DNA of 43,491 bases from Phycisphaerae bacterium (GTDB lineage: Bacteria; Planctomycetota; Phycisphaerae; UBA1845; UTPLA1): NCBI GenBank assembly GCA_016935885.1, contig JAFGQA010000142.1, positions 1-43,491 on the forward strand, written 5' to 3'. The notes under the pieces were generated by a model. That model saw only the letters and a program-made list of their open reading frames with translations, did no database searches and had not been told where the DNA came from. The position numbers and the translations under genes are program-made. This document shows positions 14,723-23,552 of the stretch, in pieces (the stretch's first letter is position 1; the number at the start of each line of letters is the position of its first letter).

Positions 14723-16249
14723 TCAGGCCAGGTTCATGGTCATCAGGAACTCGCCGTTGGTCTTCACCTTGTCGAGCCGGCTGGTCAGTAGCTGCATCGC
14801 CTCGACGGGGTTCATGTCCACCAACACGCGGCGAAGCTTGTAGATCAGGTTCAACTCCATCGGATCGCAGAGCAGCTCTTCCTTCCGAGTACCGGAGGCC
14901 GAGATGTCGATCGCCGGCCAGATGCGCTTGTCCACGAGGCGGCGATCAAGGTGCAGCTCACTGTTTCCCGTGCCCTTGAACTCCTCGAAGATCACCTCGT
15001 CCATCTTCGAGCCGGTGTCGACCAACGCCGTGCCGATGATGGTCAAGCTGCCGCCTTCCTCCATGTTTCGGGCCGCGCCGAAGAATCGCTTGGGCTTCTG
15101 CAAGGCGTTGGCATCCACGCCACCGGTGAGGATCTTGCCCGAGTGCGGCACCTCGGTGTTGTAGGCCCGGGCCAGGCGGGTGATCGAGTCCAGGAGGATC
15201 ACCACGTCATGGCCGTATTCGACAAGCCGCTTGGCCTTCTCGATGACCATCTCGGCGACCTGCACGTGCCGGCTGGCCGGCTCGTCAAACGTGGACGAGA
15301 CGACCTCCGCCTTCGTGTTCCGCTGCATATCCGTCACCTCTTCCGGGCGCTCGTCGATCAGCAGAATAATCACGTAGCAGTCGGGGTGGTTTGTGGTGAT
15401 CGCGTTGGCCATCTTCTGCAAAAGGACCGTCTTCCCCGTGCGCGGCGGAGCGACGATCAGCATGCGCTGCCCCATGCCGATGGGCGTAACAATATCGATC
15501 ACGCGCATGTTGACTTCTTCCGGGTTCGTTTCGAGTATGAGGCGCTGGGTCGGGTGGTGCGGCGTCAGATCCTCGAAGACCGCCTTTTCGGTGACGCTAT
15601 CCGGCTCCTCGTAGCAGATCATCTCGACCCGCAACAAGGCAAAGTACTTCTCTGATTCCTTCGGAGGCCTGATCTGGCCCTGGATGATATGGCCCGAGCG
15701 CAGGCCGAAACGGCGGATCTGTGACGGACTGATGTAAATATCATCCGGGCAGGGCACATAGTTGTATTCAGGGCTGCGGAGAAAGCCGAACCCGTCCGGC
15801 AGGATCTCGAGAACACCTTCGCCGTACATCAGGCCATTCTTGTTGATCCGCTCCTTGAGGATCTTCATGACCAGGTCCTGCCTCTTGAGCGAGGCGTAGT
15901 CACTGACGCCTTCCTTGTTGGCCACGTCGTGGAGTTCCGGGATGGTCATCTTCTGAAGCTCGGTGATGTGCAGCTCGCCGCGCTTGATCTTCTCGTAGCG
16001 CTCGTGGGTCTCGCGATCAAAAGCGTTTGAGGTTGAGACGCGCTTGGTCCCGCCTGTTTCCACGACCTCGTCCGCGCCGGCGTTGGCAACGTCATCGGCG
16101 ACGTCGCCGGACTCCGCGTTCTGGACAGCGACAGCGGCCTGCTCGTTCTTCTCGACCATCCTGCACGGCCCCTTGACCTGGGTCGCCCCGCCCTGAGAAC
16201 GCTTGGCTTTCTTCCGAACGCGACCAGATCCTTGCGTTTTAGCCATCAT
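14723..16249 (-). CDS. rho: Transcription termination factor Rho
   Basis: A 508-residue hexameric RNA helicase that terminates transcripts. After a Lys/Glu/Ala-rich N-terminal extension of about 85 residues come the Rho_N helical domain ([20 protein letters not shown]), the cold-shock-like RNA-binding domain ([20 protein letters not shown]), Walker A ([12 protein letters not shown], near residue 270), Walker B ([13 protein letters not shown]), the Q-loop region with [13 protein letters not shown] and the R-loop [11 protein letters not shown]. Compared with E. coli Rho (about 420 residues) the extra length is the low-complexity N-terminus, common in GC-rich phyla. Start is ATG 16249 or the next codon (16246). 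The gene-free 150 bases before it separate it from coaE. Confidence 0.97.
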   Translation of the reverse strand: MMAKTQGSGRVRKKAKRSQGGATQVKGPCRMVEKNEQAAVAVQNAESGDVADDVANAGADEVVETGGTKRVSTSNAFDRETHERYEKIKRGELHITELQKMTIPELHDVANKEGVSDYASLKRQDLVMKILKERINKNGLMYGEGVLEILPDGFGFLRSPEYNYVPCPDDIYISPSQIRRFGLRSGHIIQGQIRPPKESEKYFALLRVEMICYEEPDSVTEKAVFEDLTPHHPTQRLILETNPEEVNMRVIDIVTPIGMGQRMLIVAPPRTGKTVLLQKMANAITTNHPDCYVIILLIDERPEEVTDMQRNTKAEVVSSTFDEPASRHVQVAEMVIEKAKRLVEYGHDVVILLDSITRLARAYNTEVPHSGKILTGGVDANALQKPKRFFGAARNMEEGGSLTIIGTALVDTGSKMDEVIFEEFKGTGNSELHLDRRLVDKRIWPAIDISASGTRKEELLCDPMELNLIYKLRRVLVDMNPVEAMQLLTSRLDKVKTNGEFLMTMNLA

Positions 16250-16399
16250 CCAAACCTCCGATGTTATGACACTGAAGCTACGTCAGTGTCCCGCTTCTCG
16301 CAGTCCCGTTGTGCCCCGCGATGGCGAGGGCGAATCAGTATTCCAGGTACACGTCTCTCTCAGTTGTCTGCCGCCGGTGGACTCTCGGTGGGGTGCATC

Positions 16400-17055
16400 T
16401 CAGGTGCCACCGGCCTCCGAGATGATCTGTGCAAAAATCCGTTCTACTTGTTCACGCAGGGCAGCCAGGGTGGAATTGTTGTCACAAGTATAATCGGCCC
16501 TGGTCCGCTTTATGTCCAGCGGATGCTGCGCATTTTCCCTCCGTCTCACATCCGCTTCCGACCAATTCCGCGATTTCTCGGACCTTTCCCTGCGGATATC
16601 GGGGGGGGCATCCACGAATATCACGGCGTCGCATATGAGATCCAGGTCGGTCTCGTAGAGCAACGGGCTGTCCAAAACGACCATCTTGATCCGAGGCTGC
16701 CTCTCAAATTCCGCCATCATGTCCGCCCGGCGAATCGAGATCCGCGGGTGCAGCAGTGCCTCCAACCGGTGACGCTGGGCCGGATTCCGGAACACGATCG
16801 ACGCCACCTTCTGACGGTCGACGGTGCCATCCGACGCCAGCACGCCGTCTCCCCACCAGCGGCGTAACGTGTCCTTGACCGCCTGAGAGTTGATCTCCGT
16901 GCGCCCGAGCGCGTCTGAGTCAATGACGCCGGCACCCAACTCGCCGAGTATCTTGGCCACCGAGGTCTTGCCGGCTCCGACACCACCCGCGAGGCCGACA
17001 ATCGGCCTGCGAAACCGGGTTGTCTGTTCTAGGTATTGCGTCGGCGGCTCCCCAT
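16400..17055 (-). CDS. coaE: Dephospho-CoA kinase with apparent 5' frameshift
   Basis: CoaE phosphorylates dephospho-CoA at the ribose 3'-OH, the last step of CoA synthesis. The P-loop GLAGGVGAGKTS is intact and is followed by VIDSDALGR, the CoA-lid region LLHPRI, and the VVLDSPLLYET and RTRADY blocks. In the P-loop frame there is no ATG, GTG or TTG between a stop at about 17129 and the P-loop (only ATT at 17002). One base out of frame is ATG at 17055-17053; adding one G to the G-run at 17053-17050 would give MGEPPTQYLEQTTRF leading straight into the P-loop. A lost base (assembly error or mutation), or use of ATT, would explain this. The stop is 150 bases before rho. Confidence 0.85.
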
Positions 17056-17201
17056 CTGTGCGACAGACCCGCTGACTCCACGTACCACAACAAGTGCCAA
17101 CGCGGTCATCCTATGTGCTTCTCAACGCACTCCTCAAGCTCTATCAGGGACTATCCGCGGCGACTGGACGGGTGCCGATATGATACCCGACACAATGCAC
17201 G

Positions 17202-17230
17202 TCGCCACCGCCTTTGGCGGCGGTGCCGCA
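17202..17230 (-). repeat. Family D palindrome
   Basis: CACCGCC-TTTG-GCGGCGGTG, another family D hairpin. It lies in the 393-base space 17056-17448 between dtd and coaE, in which I see nothing else apart from AT-richer sequence around 17290-17350. Confidence 0.6.
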
Positions 17231-17448
17231 GCCTCATGCCACAGAGCAACTGGTATCTCGGGCCTGAAACCAGGCCCTGCTAATCAATCACTTGAAAAGC
17301 CGAAAACCCCATTTGCCAGGACTCACAGAATTCTAATCAATCCGGAATCGAAAGTCACGCCGTTTTTTCTGGCGTGCGAGGATCCAAGGGTACGACGACT
17401 ATTCGGACAGGCCCTCTTGAAGTCCTCCTGTCCTCGCACCAAGCCCGA

Positions 17449-17898
17449 TCAGAAGCCACGCTTCGAGTCCACTAAGATGTTGATTGGACCATCATTGGCC
17501 GCCTCCACGGACATAATGGCTCCGAACAAGCCCGTCTCGACCTTGAGACCCAATTCCCGGAGTCTGTCGCACAAGCGTACGTATAGCTCCTCCGCCACGG
17601 CCGGATCCGCAGCCTGCGTGAAGGCCGGCCTTCGGCCCTGCCGGATGTCAGCCTGCAACGTGAAGTTGCTGACCACGAGCACCTGACCGCCCACCTTGGC
17701 GACGTCCAGGTTCATCTTGGCTGCGTCGTCCGGAAAGATCCGTAGGTGTCGAATCTTGCCCGCGACGTAGTCGACGTCGTCCGGGCCGTCATCGGCGCCA
17801 ACGCCGACGTAGACCAACAACCCACGATCTATCCGACCGACTACTTCGCCATCCACGGTCACGGCGACATGGCCGACCCGCTGCACGATAGCACGCAC
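17449..17898 (-). CDS. dtd: D-aminoacyl-tRNA deacylase
   Basis: A 149-residue protein that removes D-amino acids from mischarged tRNA. The N-terminus VRAIVQRVGHVAVTVDGEVVG is typical of the DTD family. The active-site strand is SNFTLQAD (usually SQFTL) and the C-terminal Gly-cisPro motif is present as NDGPIN; the ending LVDSKRGF is unremarkable. The GTG at 17898 is chosen because it aligns with the usual family start and has GAGG seven bases upstream. It starts 16 bases after the stop of the WYL regulator gene, so the two are probably co-transcribed. Confidence 0.95.
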   Translation of the reverse strand: MRAIVQRVGHVAVTVDGEVVGRIDRGLLVYVGVGADDGPDDVDYVAGKIRHLRIFPDDAAKMNLDVAKVGGQVLVVSNFTLQADIRQGRRPAFTQAADPAVAEELYVRLCDRLRELGLKVETGLFGAIMSVEAANDGPINILVDSKRGF

Positions 17899-17914
17899 GG
17901 TTTGTCCTCGATGC

Positions 17915-18892
17915 TCAGTGCTCGACCGCTTCGGCAAGGGCGATCATCCGGGCGGCCTTCTCGCGAATCATATCACGCAGCTCCTTTGGGGCCAGGACCT
18001 CCACCTGATCACCGTACGCCAAGACCCACGAGCAAATCTCGCGGAGGCCGTCGACCTCCGCCTCGAAGAGAAGGCGTCCATCGTCGAGCCTTGTGGTGGA
18101 CTGGCTCTCGTGCCAGAGCACCTCCTCGACGCTTGTGGCGACCACGGCCGAGAATCTGAGCAAGACCGAGTAGACCGTACCATCGGGAATCATGCGCCAG
18201 GCGGCCCCGAAGTACCGCTTCTCCGAGAAATCGGCGTCGGGCGTGAACTCGTCGCCACGATCCACGACCTCGATCATACGGTCCATCTTAAACGTCCGCA
18301 CCTCGTTGTGGGTGCGGCTATTCGCAATGAGATACCAGCCGCGCGCCATGAACACCAATCGCAGCGGCTCGAGCAAGACTTCGATTTCCTTGCCATCGTA
18401 AACGGAGTCGTACCTGACCTTGAGACGCGTGTGGTTGGCCAACGCACGCTGAACGGTCTGAAACAGGTTCGTCACCACGTCCGCCGGAGACGTCGGCGGC
18501 CACCGGATGGAAACGCCGTCGAGCCACTCCCCGCAGTGCTTGAGAACGGCGGCGGGCAGATTGCTCTCGATCTTCAACGCCGCGTCCAACGCCTGCTGGT
18601 ACATGGGATGGACCTGCCGCGCGAGAAACTTGCGCGTGACCAGCAGCAGGGCCAGGGACTCCTGGAGGTTGAGGTGCAGCGGCGGAAGGAAGAATGACTC
18701 GCGAATGGCATAGGCGTGCTTGCCGTGCTCGAAACGGTAGGGGACGCCGGCCAACTCCAGCATCTTGAGATCGCGGAAGAGCGTACGCCGCGATACGCCG
18801 AGCTCCTCGGCCAGCGATTCGACATCGTAACGCCGACCCGACCGCAGCAGCGTGATCAGTTTGAGAAGCCGGTAAACGCGACTGACGTTCAT
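17915..18892 (-). CDS. WYL-domain transcriptional regulator
   Basis: A 325-residue DNA-binding protein. Residues about 5-55 form a DeoR/HTH_11-type winged helix (DVESLAEELGVSRRTLFRDLKML). The middle and C-terminal parts hold the WYL domain (VFMARGWYLIANSR near residue 180) and the WCX extension near the end. WYL domains bind nucleic acid or nucleotide ligands, and such regulators often control DNA-damage or defence genes, but here the only close partner is dtd. ATG 18892 is chosen; the ATG 21 bases upstream would add residues encoded by a small local repeat (CCATGGGNCCCAT, 18898-18926) and looks artificial. Confidence 0.88.
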   Translation of the reverse strand: MNVSRVYRLLKLITLLRSGRRYDVESLAEELGVSRRTLFRDLKMLELAGVPYRFEHGKHAYAIRESFFLPPLHLNLQESLALLLVTRKFLARQVHPMYQQALDAALKIESNLPAAVLKHCGEWLDGVSIRWPPTSPADVVTNLFQTVQRALANHTRLKVRYDSVYDGKEIEVLLEPLRLVFMARGWYLIANSRTHNEVRTFKMDRMIEVVDRGDEFTPDADFSEKRYFGAAWRMIPDGTVYSVLLRFSAVVATSVEEVLWHESQSTTRLDDGRLLFEAEVDGLREICSWVLAYGDQVEVLAPKELRDMIREKAARMIALAEAVEH

Positions 18893-18940
18893 GAGCCCAT
18901 CCATGGGCCCCATCCATGGGACCCATCAGCCAATCGAAAG

Positions 18941-18973
18941 GCTTGCCGGCTTGCCGTTTGGCGGACCCCGTGG
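18941..18973 (+). repeat. Family F repeat, copy 1
   Basis: 33 bases identical to 38539-38571 (begins GCTTGCCGGCTTGCCG, ends GGACCCCGTGG). A partial inverted copy is at 23132-23181. Lies between the WYL regulator and the polytopic membrane protein. Confidence 0.8.
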
Positions 18974-19025
18974 CTCGTCGTCTGTCGCCCGTGCCACGGC
19001 AATCTCAGGATACGCTGCACGGATC

Positions 19026-20855
19026 CTACGATAGTCCTACGATAGCGGTTCCGTACGACCTGTACAACGTGAAGGCCGCGGCGAGCAACAGGACGGCGCC
19101 CAGGACAAGAACAGCCCACCGATGCTCTCGCCAGCCGGCAATCGCATAGAGAAGGCCAAGAATCGCAAGGGCCGCCGGGCGCACCCAGTCAGCAGGAAAA
19201 CGCTTGGGGGAGAACAGTCCCACCAGCACACCGAAGGGCAGTACCACCAGTGCCAGCCACCAAAGGGGCAGCGAGAAGCAGCGCCACCGAGACTTCGGAA
19301 TCGCCTGGGCGACGAGGAGGATTGGCAAAGCCAAACCGCTCAAGACAACGACATGGTGCTGTCTGATCCAGCCGTGCAACGTGGATGCGGGCGTACGGAC
19401 GAACACGAAGACGGCGATGGCGGCCAGGAACACCAGGCACAGGCCCGCCGTGGGACTGGACTTCGCCCGAAGGGCGTTCCGTGCGGTGATGAGAGCTAAC
19501 GAGGCCAGGGCGAAGAGCCCGGCAACCATGCGGCCGACCGTGTTGTCCTCGACGCTGACTCCCTCACGTTCGGGCCAAAGCGCCATCTGAAAGGCCACCA
19601 GGACGGCCACAGCAGTCACCAGAAAGGCCCCACGATGGGCGTAGGGGATCATGCGGCCAGTCGTGGTCCACGGCACGCCGTCAAGAAGCTGCTGCTCCCA
19701 AAATCGCCCGAGCCAGGACCACCAGGCGATCATCAGCGCCGTCGCAAACAGCACGGCGTTGCAGAGGACGGGCAGACGCGTTGCGTACTCGGCGTAGTCG
19801 GCGTCGGACATGAAGACAGGGATCGTGGAACATGCCAAGGCCGCCGCCGCCAAGGCGAGCAAGGCAATCCCCAGGCCGGCGGTGTTGCCACTCCAACGGC
19901 GGTAGGTCATGAACAGGCAGGTGGCCCCGGCGACCAGTGAGGCGACGCCATTGCCGACCGCAAGCTGCCAGCTCGGAGGACCGGGAGGCATGACGTGGAA
20001 CACACCGAGGATGAGAACGACCGCCGCAAGGACGGCCTCGGTCTGAATGAACGCCGGCCACCGAGAATAGGCTTCAAGCAGATCGTCCAGCCGGTCGGGC
20101 CACGCATGGCGCCGGCGCGCGCGATATTGAAGCTCCTGCAAGACGGCCGCGACGAAAAGCAACACGGCAAGCCCGAGCTGCATCTGAAAGGTCCAGGTCC
20201 ACCATTCAGGCTGCAAGGGCAGCAGCGTACCCGTGGAGGTTTCGTACGAGCCGACCGCCGAGGGAATCATCAGGCTCGTCCACCACACGAGCAGTGCCGC
20301 GAGGATCAGCGCCACCGTAGGTTGCTGACGGCGCGCGGCAGAGGCTGTCCAAAAGAGCGTGGCCGTCAGCAGACCAATGATGTTCCACAGGCCGGCGGCG
20401 GGGAGCCTTTCGATCGTTCGGCCTGGATTCAACAGCCGTGAAGACGTCGCGAAGATTAGAACGTAGGCCGTCAGGACCACCACGACGATCCCGGAGACGA
20501 GCGCCCAGGCGAAGAAGGTCGCCGACGGCGCGACGGCTGCTCCCGGCTTCTTGCCTGCCGGGGGGCATGCCCCGGTGCTTTGGCGTTTCGACGCGCCGCC
20601 GGAGTACCGCGCCAGCCAGCCGAAGAAGCCCCACAGCGCGCAGAGCAGGCCGGTCACGCCGGAGACGATGGCGATCTCGCCCGTGGCGGGCCAGTCGCGG
20701 GGAAACGCGGCCGTGACGGCGCCCACCGTGGTCGCCCCGACAAAGAGCGACGTTCCTAAGCCGGGGGGAAACCGGCGATGGTAGAACTGGCAGAGAACGC
20801 CGGCAAGGATGATACCGATCGCGAAGGCGTCCACGCCGGAGAGGGCACCGAGCAT
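19026..20855 (-). CDS. Large polytopic membrane protein, unknown function
   Basis: A 609-residue integral membrane protein with about 18 hydrophobic segments spread over its whole length and only short polar loops, for example around residues 80-105 and 240-265. No ATP-binding, peptidase or transporter signature was recognised. ATG 20855 is chosen because upstream in-frame codons come from a simple repeat (20862-21020). It lies 160 bases downstream of the TolC-type gene on the same strand, and the two could be related to envelope transport, but nothing in the sequence proves it. Confidence 0.7.
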   Translation of the reverse strand: MLGALSGVDAFAIGIILAGVLCQFYHRRFPPGLGTSLFVGATTVGAVTAAFPRDWPATGEIAIVSGVTGLLCALWGFFGWLARYSGGASKRQSTGACPPAGKKPGAAVAPSATFFAWALVSGIVVVVLTAYVLIFATSSRLLNPGRTIERLPAAGLWNIIGLLTATLFWTASAARRQQPTVALILAALLVWWTSLMIPSAVGSYETSTGTLLPLQPEWWTWTFQMQLGLAVLLFVAAVLQELQYRARRRHAWPDRLDDLLEAYSRWPAFIQTEAVLAAVVLILGVFHVMPPGPPSWQLAVGNGVASLVAGATCLFMTYRRWSGNTAGLGIALLALAAAALACSTIPVFMSDADYAEYATRLPVLCNAVLFATALMIAWWSWLGRFWEQQLLDGVPWTTTGRMIPYAHRGAFLVTAVAVLVAFQMALWPEREGVSVEDNTVGRMVAGLFALASLALITARNALRAKSSPTAGLCLVFLAAIAVFVFVRTPASTLHGWIRQHHVVVLSGLALPILLVAQAIPKSRWRCFSLPLWWLALVVLPFGVLVGLFSPKRFPADWVRPAALAILGLLYAIAGWREHRWAVLVLGAVLLLAAAFTLYRSYGTAIVGLS

Positions 20856-20861
20856 CGGGGA

Positions 20862-21020
20862 CTGGAGATTCGGGATTGGAGACTGGAGGATCGCGGATTG
20901 GGGCAGACTTTCGATCATCAGCCGTCAATCGTCAATCCCGAGCCCCCAATCGTCAATGCCGAATCCCCAATCCCCAATCCCCAATCCCCAATCCCCAATC
21001 CCCAATCGTCAATCGTCAGG
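20862..21020. repeat. Simple repeat of CCCCAAT-type heptamers
   Basis: From about 20925 to 21010 the sequence is a run of TCCCCAA/TCGTCAA heptamers, with six near-perfect units at 20970-21005. Diverged, oppositely oriented units (GGATTGG, GACTGGAG) lie at 20862-20900, so the stretch could also fold back on itself. It fills the whole gap between two minus-strand genes. Confidence 0.85.
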
Positions 21021-22875
21021 GCTCCTCGGCAAGGACCACGTTGTTGTATTCAAGCAGCGTCCCCTTGGCCCGTTCCACGTCAACAATGCCCTGGTTGTAT
21101 TGAATAATCGCCTGAAGGAGGGCGCGCCTGGATTGGGCAAGGGCCGTCTGCGCGTTCAGAGTCGTGTCCAACTCGGCGGGGCTCTTCCGCTCCTGCCGCT
21201 CCTGGAGCGAGCGAAGATTCTCCGACGCGGCCTTCACCCCCTCATACGTCGGACCGATCTGCTCGAAGTTCGTCTCGATGTTCCGCAGGGCCACACCGCA
21301 ATCCGTGATCACAAGGTCTAGCAATCGTTTGTACGTAACGACCGCCTTCGACTGCTCCAAAGTCGCGATCCGAATGCCCGCCCGTTCCGCCCGTTCACCG
21401 AAGTTCCATAGAAACTCGACGCCGACGTACTGGTCCGTGAAGTTCCCCCCGGTCATCTGATCCCACGCCCGGTCGCTGTTCGCACCGAGGCCGCTTACCG
21501 TCATCTTCCAGACGACATCGAGCTGCGGCAATGCCTGGTTCTTCGCGATGCCGAGTTGCAGGCGGGCAATGTCGACGCCGTGGCGTGCCTGTTTGATCTC
21601 CGGACGCCGCTGGAGGGCCGTCTCCACCGCGTGGAACCGATCGCGCAGCACCTTGATCGTGGTGGGGTTGTCCACGGGGATGATCTCGTAGCCCGCGGAC
21701 AGGGGCAACTCGGGATCATTCATCAGGTTCAGGAGCTGATCCTCTGCGTTGCGGACTTGGTTCCTCACGTCGATGTACTCGGACTCGCGCTGCTTGACCG
21801 TGGCCTCGCTTCGGTAGAGCAGGGTCTGATACGCGTCGTAATCGACACGGGCCTGGATCTGCGAGTATGTCAGGTTCGCCTGGGCCAGCAGTTCCGCGCT
21901 GATGACGACGTTGCGCCGCGCCGCGACCAGGGTCCAGTAGGCCTCCTCCGTCCGGTTGAGGATCTCGATCACCTTGGCCCGGAAGGACTCCAGATTAGCC
22001 AGGCGCTCGTTCTTTCGGATGTTGATCTGGGATCGGGTGAGATCGATGCCGAAGTTCCGCATCAGCGGCTGGCGAAGCTCGGCAGCGAAGCTGTGGCCCC
22101 ACCAGGGATTGAGCGTCTGGAAGGCGAAGCCGGGACTGTCAACGCGCGTCATCGCCTCCGTCAGCGTGACTGCGGCGCCGGTTGCCAGGAGCTTGCGAAT
22201 GCCGCCGCTGACGACCGTCGTATCCGTCTGGGATGCCATGAGCTGCGATGGCGTGGGTTGATCGGTGTTGTTCCGGCTGACGTTGGCGAAGAACGCGACG
22301 TCAAAGGCCGCCTCGGCCTGCACGATCTGCGCGGTGCTGATCGCGGGGGCGTAACCCTCTACCTTGATCTCATAGTTGTGCGCCAGCGCCCGGCGCAGAG
22401 CGTCGGAGAGCATCAGCCTGAATTGCTTGGGCCGCTCGATCTGTTTGATGTCTCGCTTCGTGTTTTCATAGATCTGCTCATACTCCCGCCTGATGCTCTC
22501 CTCGCCGTAGCGCGTCGTCTCCAGGCGCTTGTCCAGCACCTCCGGGGCAACCGACGGGTCAGGCAAGTGGAGCCATACCGTGTCGTCGAGCTCCAGGTCC
22601 GCCGCCTGGACGTGGCCCTCCAGGGCGACCGGCGGCCGAACATCGATCTGTGACAGACTCGCCGCCGGCTCGAACGGCTCGGCGGCCATCCGCTCCTCGT
22701 AACGATCGACCTGGGTTTCGTCGATGGCGGACTCGGTCGTCTGGCAGCCGGCGCCCAACACGAGCATTGCCAACCCGGCGAGGTACGCGCCCGTGGTGAA
22801 CAGACGACGGACTCTCGGGCGAGCGGGTCCAGCATGGGCTCGTCCTCCTGGGAGACGCCAACGTAGAGTAAACAT
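21016..22875 (-). CDS. TolC-type outer membrane efflux lipoprotein
   Basis: A protein of about 619 residues in the TolC/OMF family: outer-membrane beta barrel plus periplasmic alpha-helical tunnel for efflux or secretion. The export signal is LAGLAMLVLGAGC, a good lipobox. The body shows two long repeats of amphipathic helices with typical phrases: LSDALRRALAHNYEIKV, IRKNERLANLESFRAKVIE, EIKQARHGVDIARLQLGIAKNQALPQLDV and RALLQAIIQYNQGIVDVERA. The start is uncertain. ATG 22875 is in frame but lies inside a family D repeat with no ribosome site, while the ATG at 22835, with AGGAGG eight bases upstream, is out of frame; a one-base indel between 22800 and 22835 would reconcile them. The usual inner-membrane and adaptor partners are not next to it. 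Confidence 0.85.
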   Translation of the reverse strand: MFTLRWRLPGGRAHAGPARPRVRRLFTTGAYLAGLAMLVLGAGCQTTESAIDETQVDRYEERMAAEPFEPAASLSQIDVRPPVALEGHVQAADLELDDTVWLHLPDPSVAPEVLDKRLETTRYGEESIRREYEQIYENTKRDIKQIERPKQFRLMLSDALRRALAHNYEIKVEGYAPAISTAQIVQAEAAFDVAFFANVSRNNTDQPTPSQLMASQTDTTVVSGGIRKLLATGAAVTLTEAMTRVDSPGFAFQTLNPWWGHSFAAELRQPLMRNFGIDLTRSQINIRKNERLANLESFRAKVIEILNRTEEAYWTLVAARRNVVISAELLAQANLTYSQIQARVDYDAYQTLLYRSEATVKQRESEYIDVRNQVRNAEDQLLNLMNDPELPLSAGYEIIPVDNPTTIKVLRDRFHAVETALQRRPEIKQARHGVDIARLQLGIAKNQALPQLDVVWKMTVSGLGANSDRAWDQMTGGNFTDQYVGVEFLWNFGERAERAGIRIATLEQSKAVVTYKRLLDLVITDCGVALRNIETNFEQIGPTYEGVKAASENLRSLQERQERKSPAELDTTLNAQTALAQSRRALLQAIIQYNQGIVDVERAKGTLLEYNNVVLAEEP

Positions 22876-22903
22876 CGCCACCGCCGAGACGGCGGTGCCA
22901 CGG
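22873..22903 (-). repeat. Family D palindrome upstream of the TolC-type gene
   Basis: Read on the minus strand it is GTGGCACCGCCG-TCT-CGGCGGTGG followed by CGATG, whose last three bases are the possible start codon at 22875. The space 22904-23552 (650 bases) contains an inverted family F fragment at 23132-23181 and otherwise no gene I can support. Confidence 0.65.
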
Positions 22904-23131
22904 AGCGGATCGCGGGAGATCAGTCTCATCTGTTCAGTCCGAATGCAATGTTGTAGTGCTGGCACGAGCCATCCCGCCACCGGAACCGCGCTTCTTGGCC
23001 GGGGCTTGCCTGCTGGGGAACCGCGCATTCTATGGAGCTGACGGCGCCTGTCAAAGCCGTTGCCAGTACTAGTAGTATTACGGCACAGTGACGCAGCCAA
23101 CTACATCCCTAAGGAGTCGCGCGAGCGTAAC

Positions 23132-23181
23132 GCAGACGGTTGATCCGCCTGCCTGCGGGCAGGTCCGCCAAACGGCAAGCC
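23132..23181 (-). repeat. Family F repeat, inverted partial copy
   Basis: On the minus strand it carries GGCTTGCCGTTTGGCGGA and, after a short GC palindrome, GGCGGATCAACCGT. The same two blocks follow each other at 38545-38584. Confidence 0.7.
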
Positions 23182-23552
23182 ACCAAGCGAGCCAAGCGGC
23201 ACAATCGCTCGTGTTACTCCTGCGCGATGGCTAATCTCAGCCTGACAAACGGGTTGCGGGGTCGTCCCTCACGGACGCCGCCCCGCGAACTGACCGCGCC
23301 CCAGTGTCAGCCCCCGGCTCCGCGCGCGGCTCTGACTCCCGAAGGCATGTCGTCGAGCTTGCCCTCGACAGGGCGTTCTGTCAGCGACCGAAGAAGCCAA
23401 AGAGGCCGAAGAAGCGCAGTTCCTGCGCGTTTCACGTCACAGGACCCAGAGCCCGGTCGGGGACCGTTCGAATTGGATATCTTCCATTGCTCGAAGCAGG
23501 CTTCGGCCAAGGCCGGGGGCTCTTGGCGCGGTGATGGCCCAAGGCAATCCGG

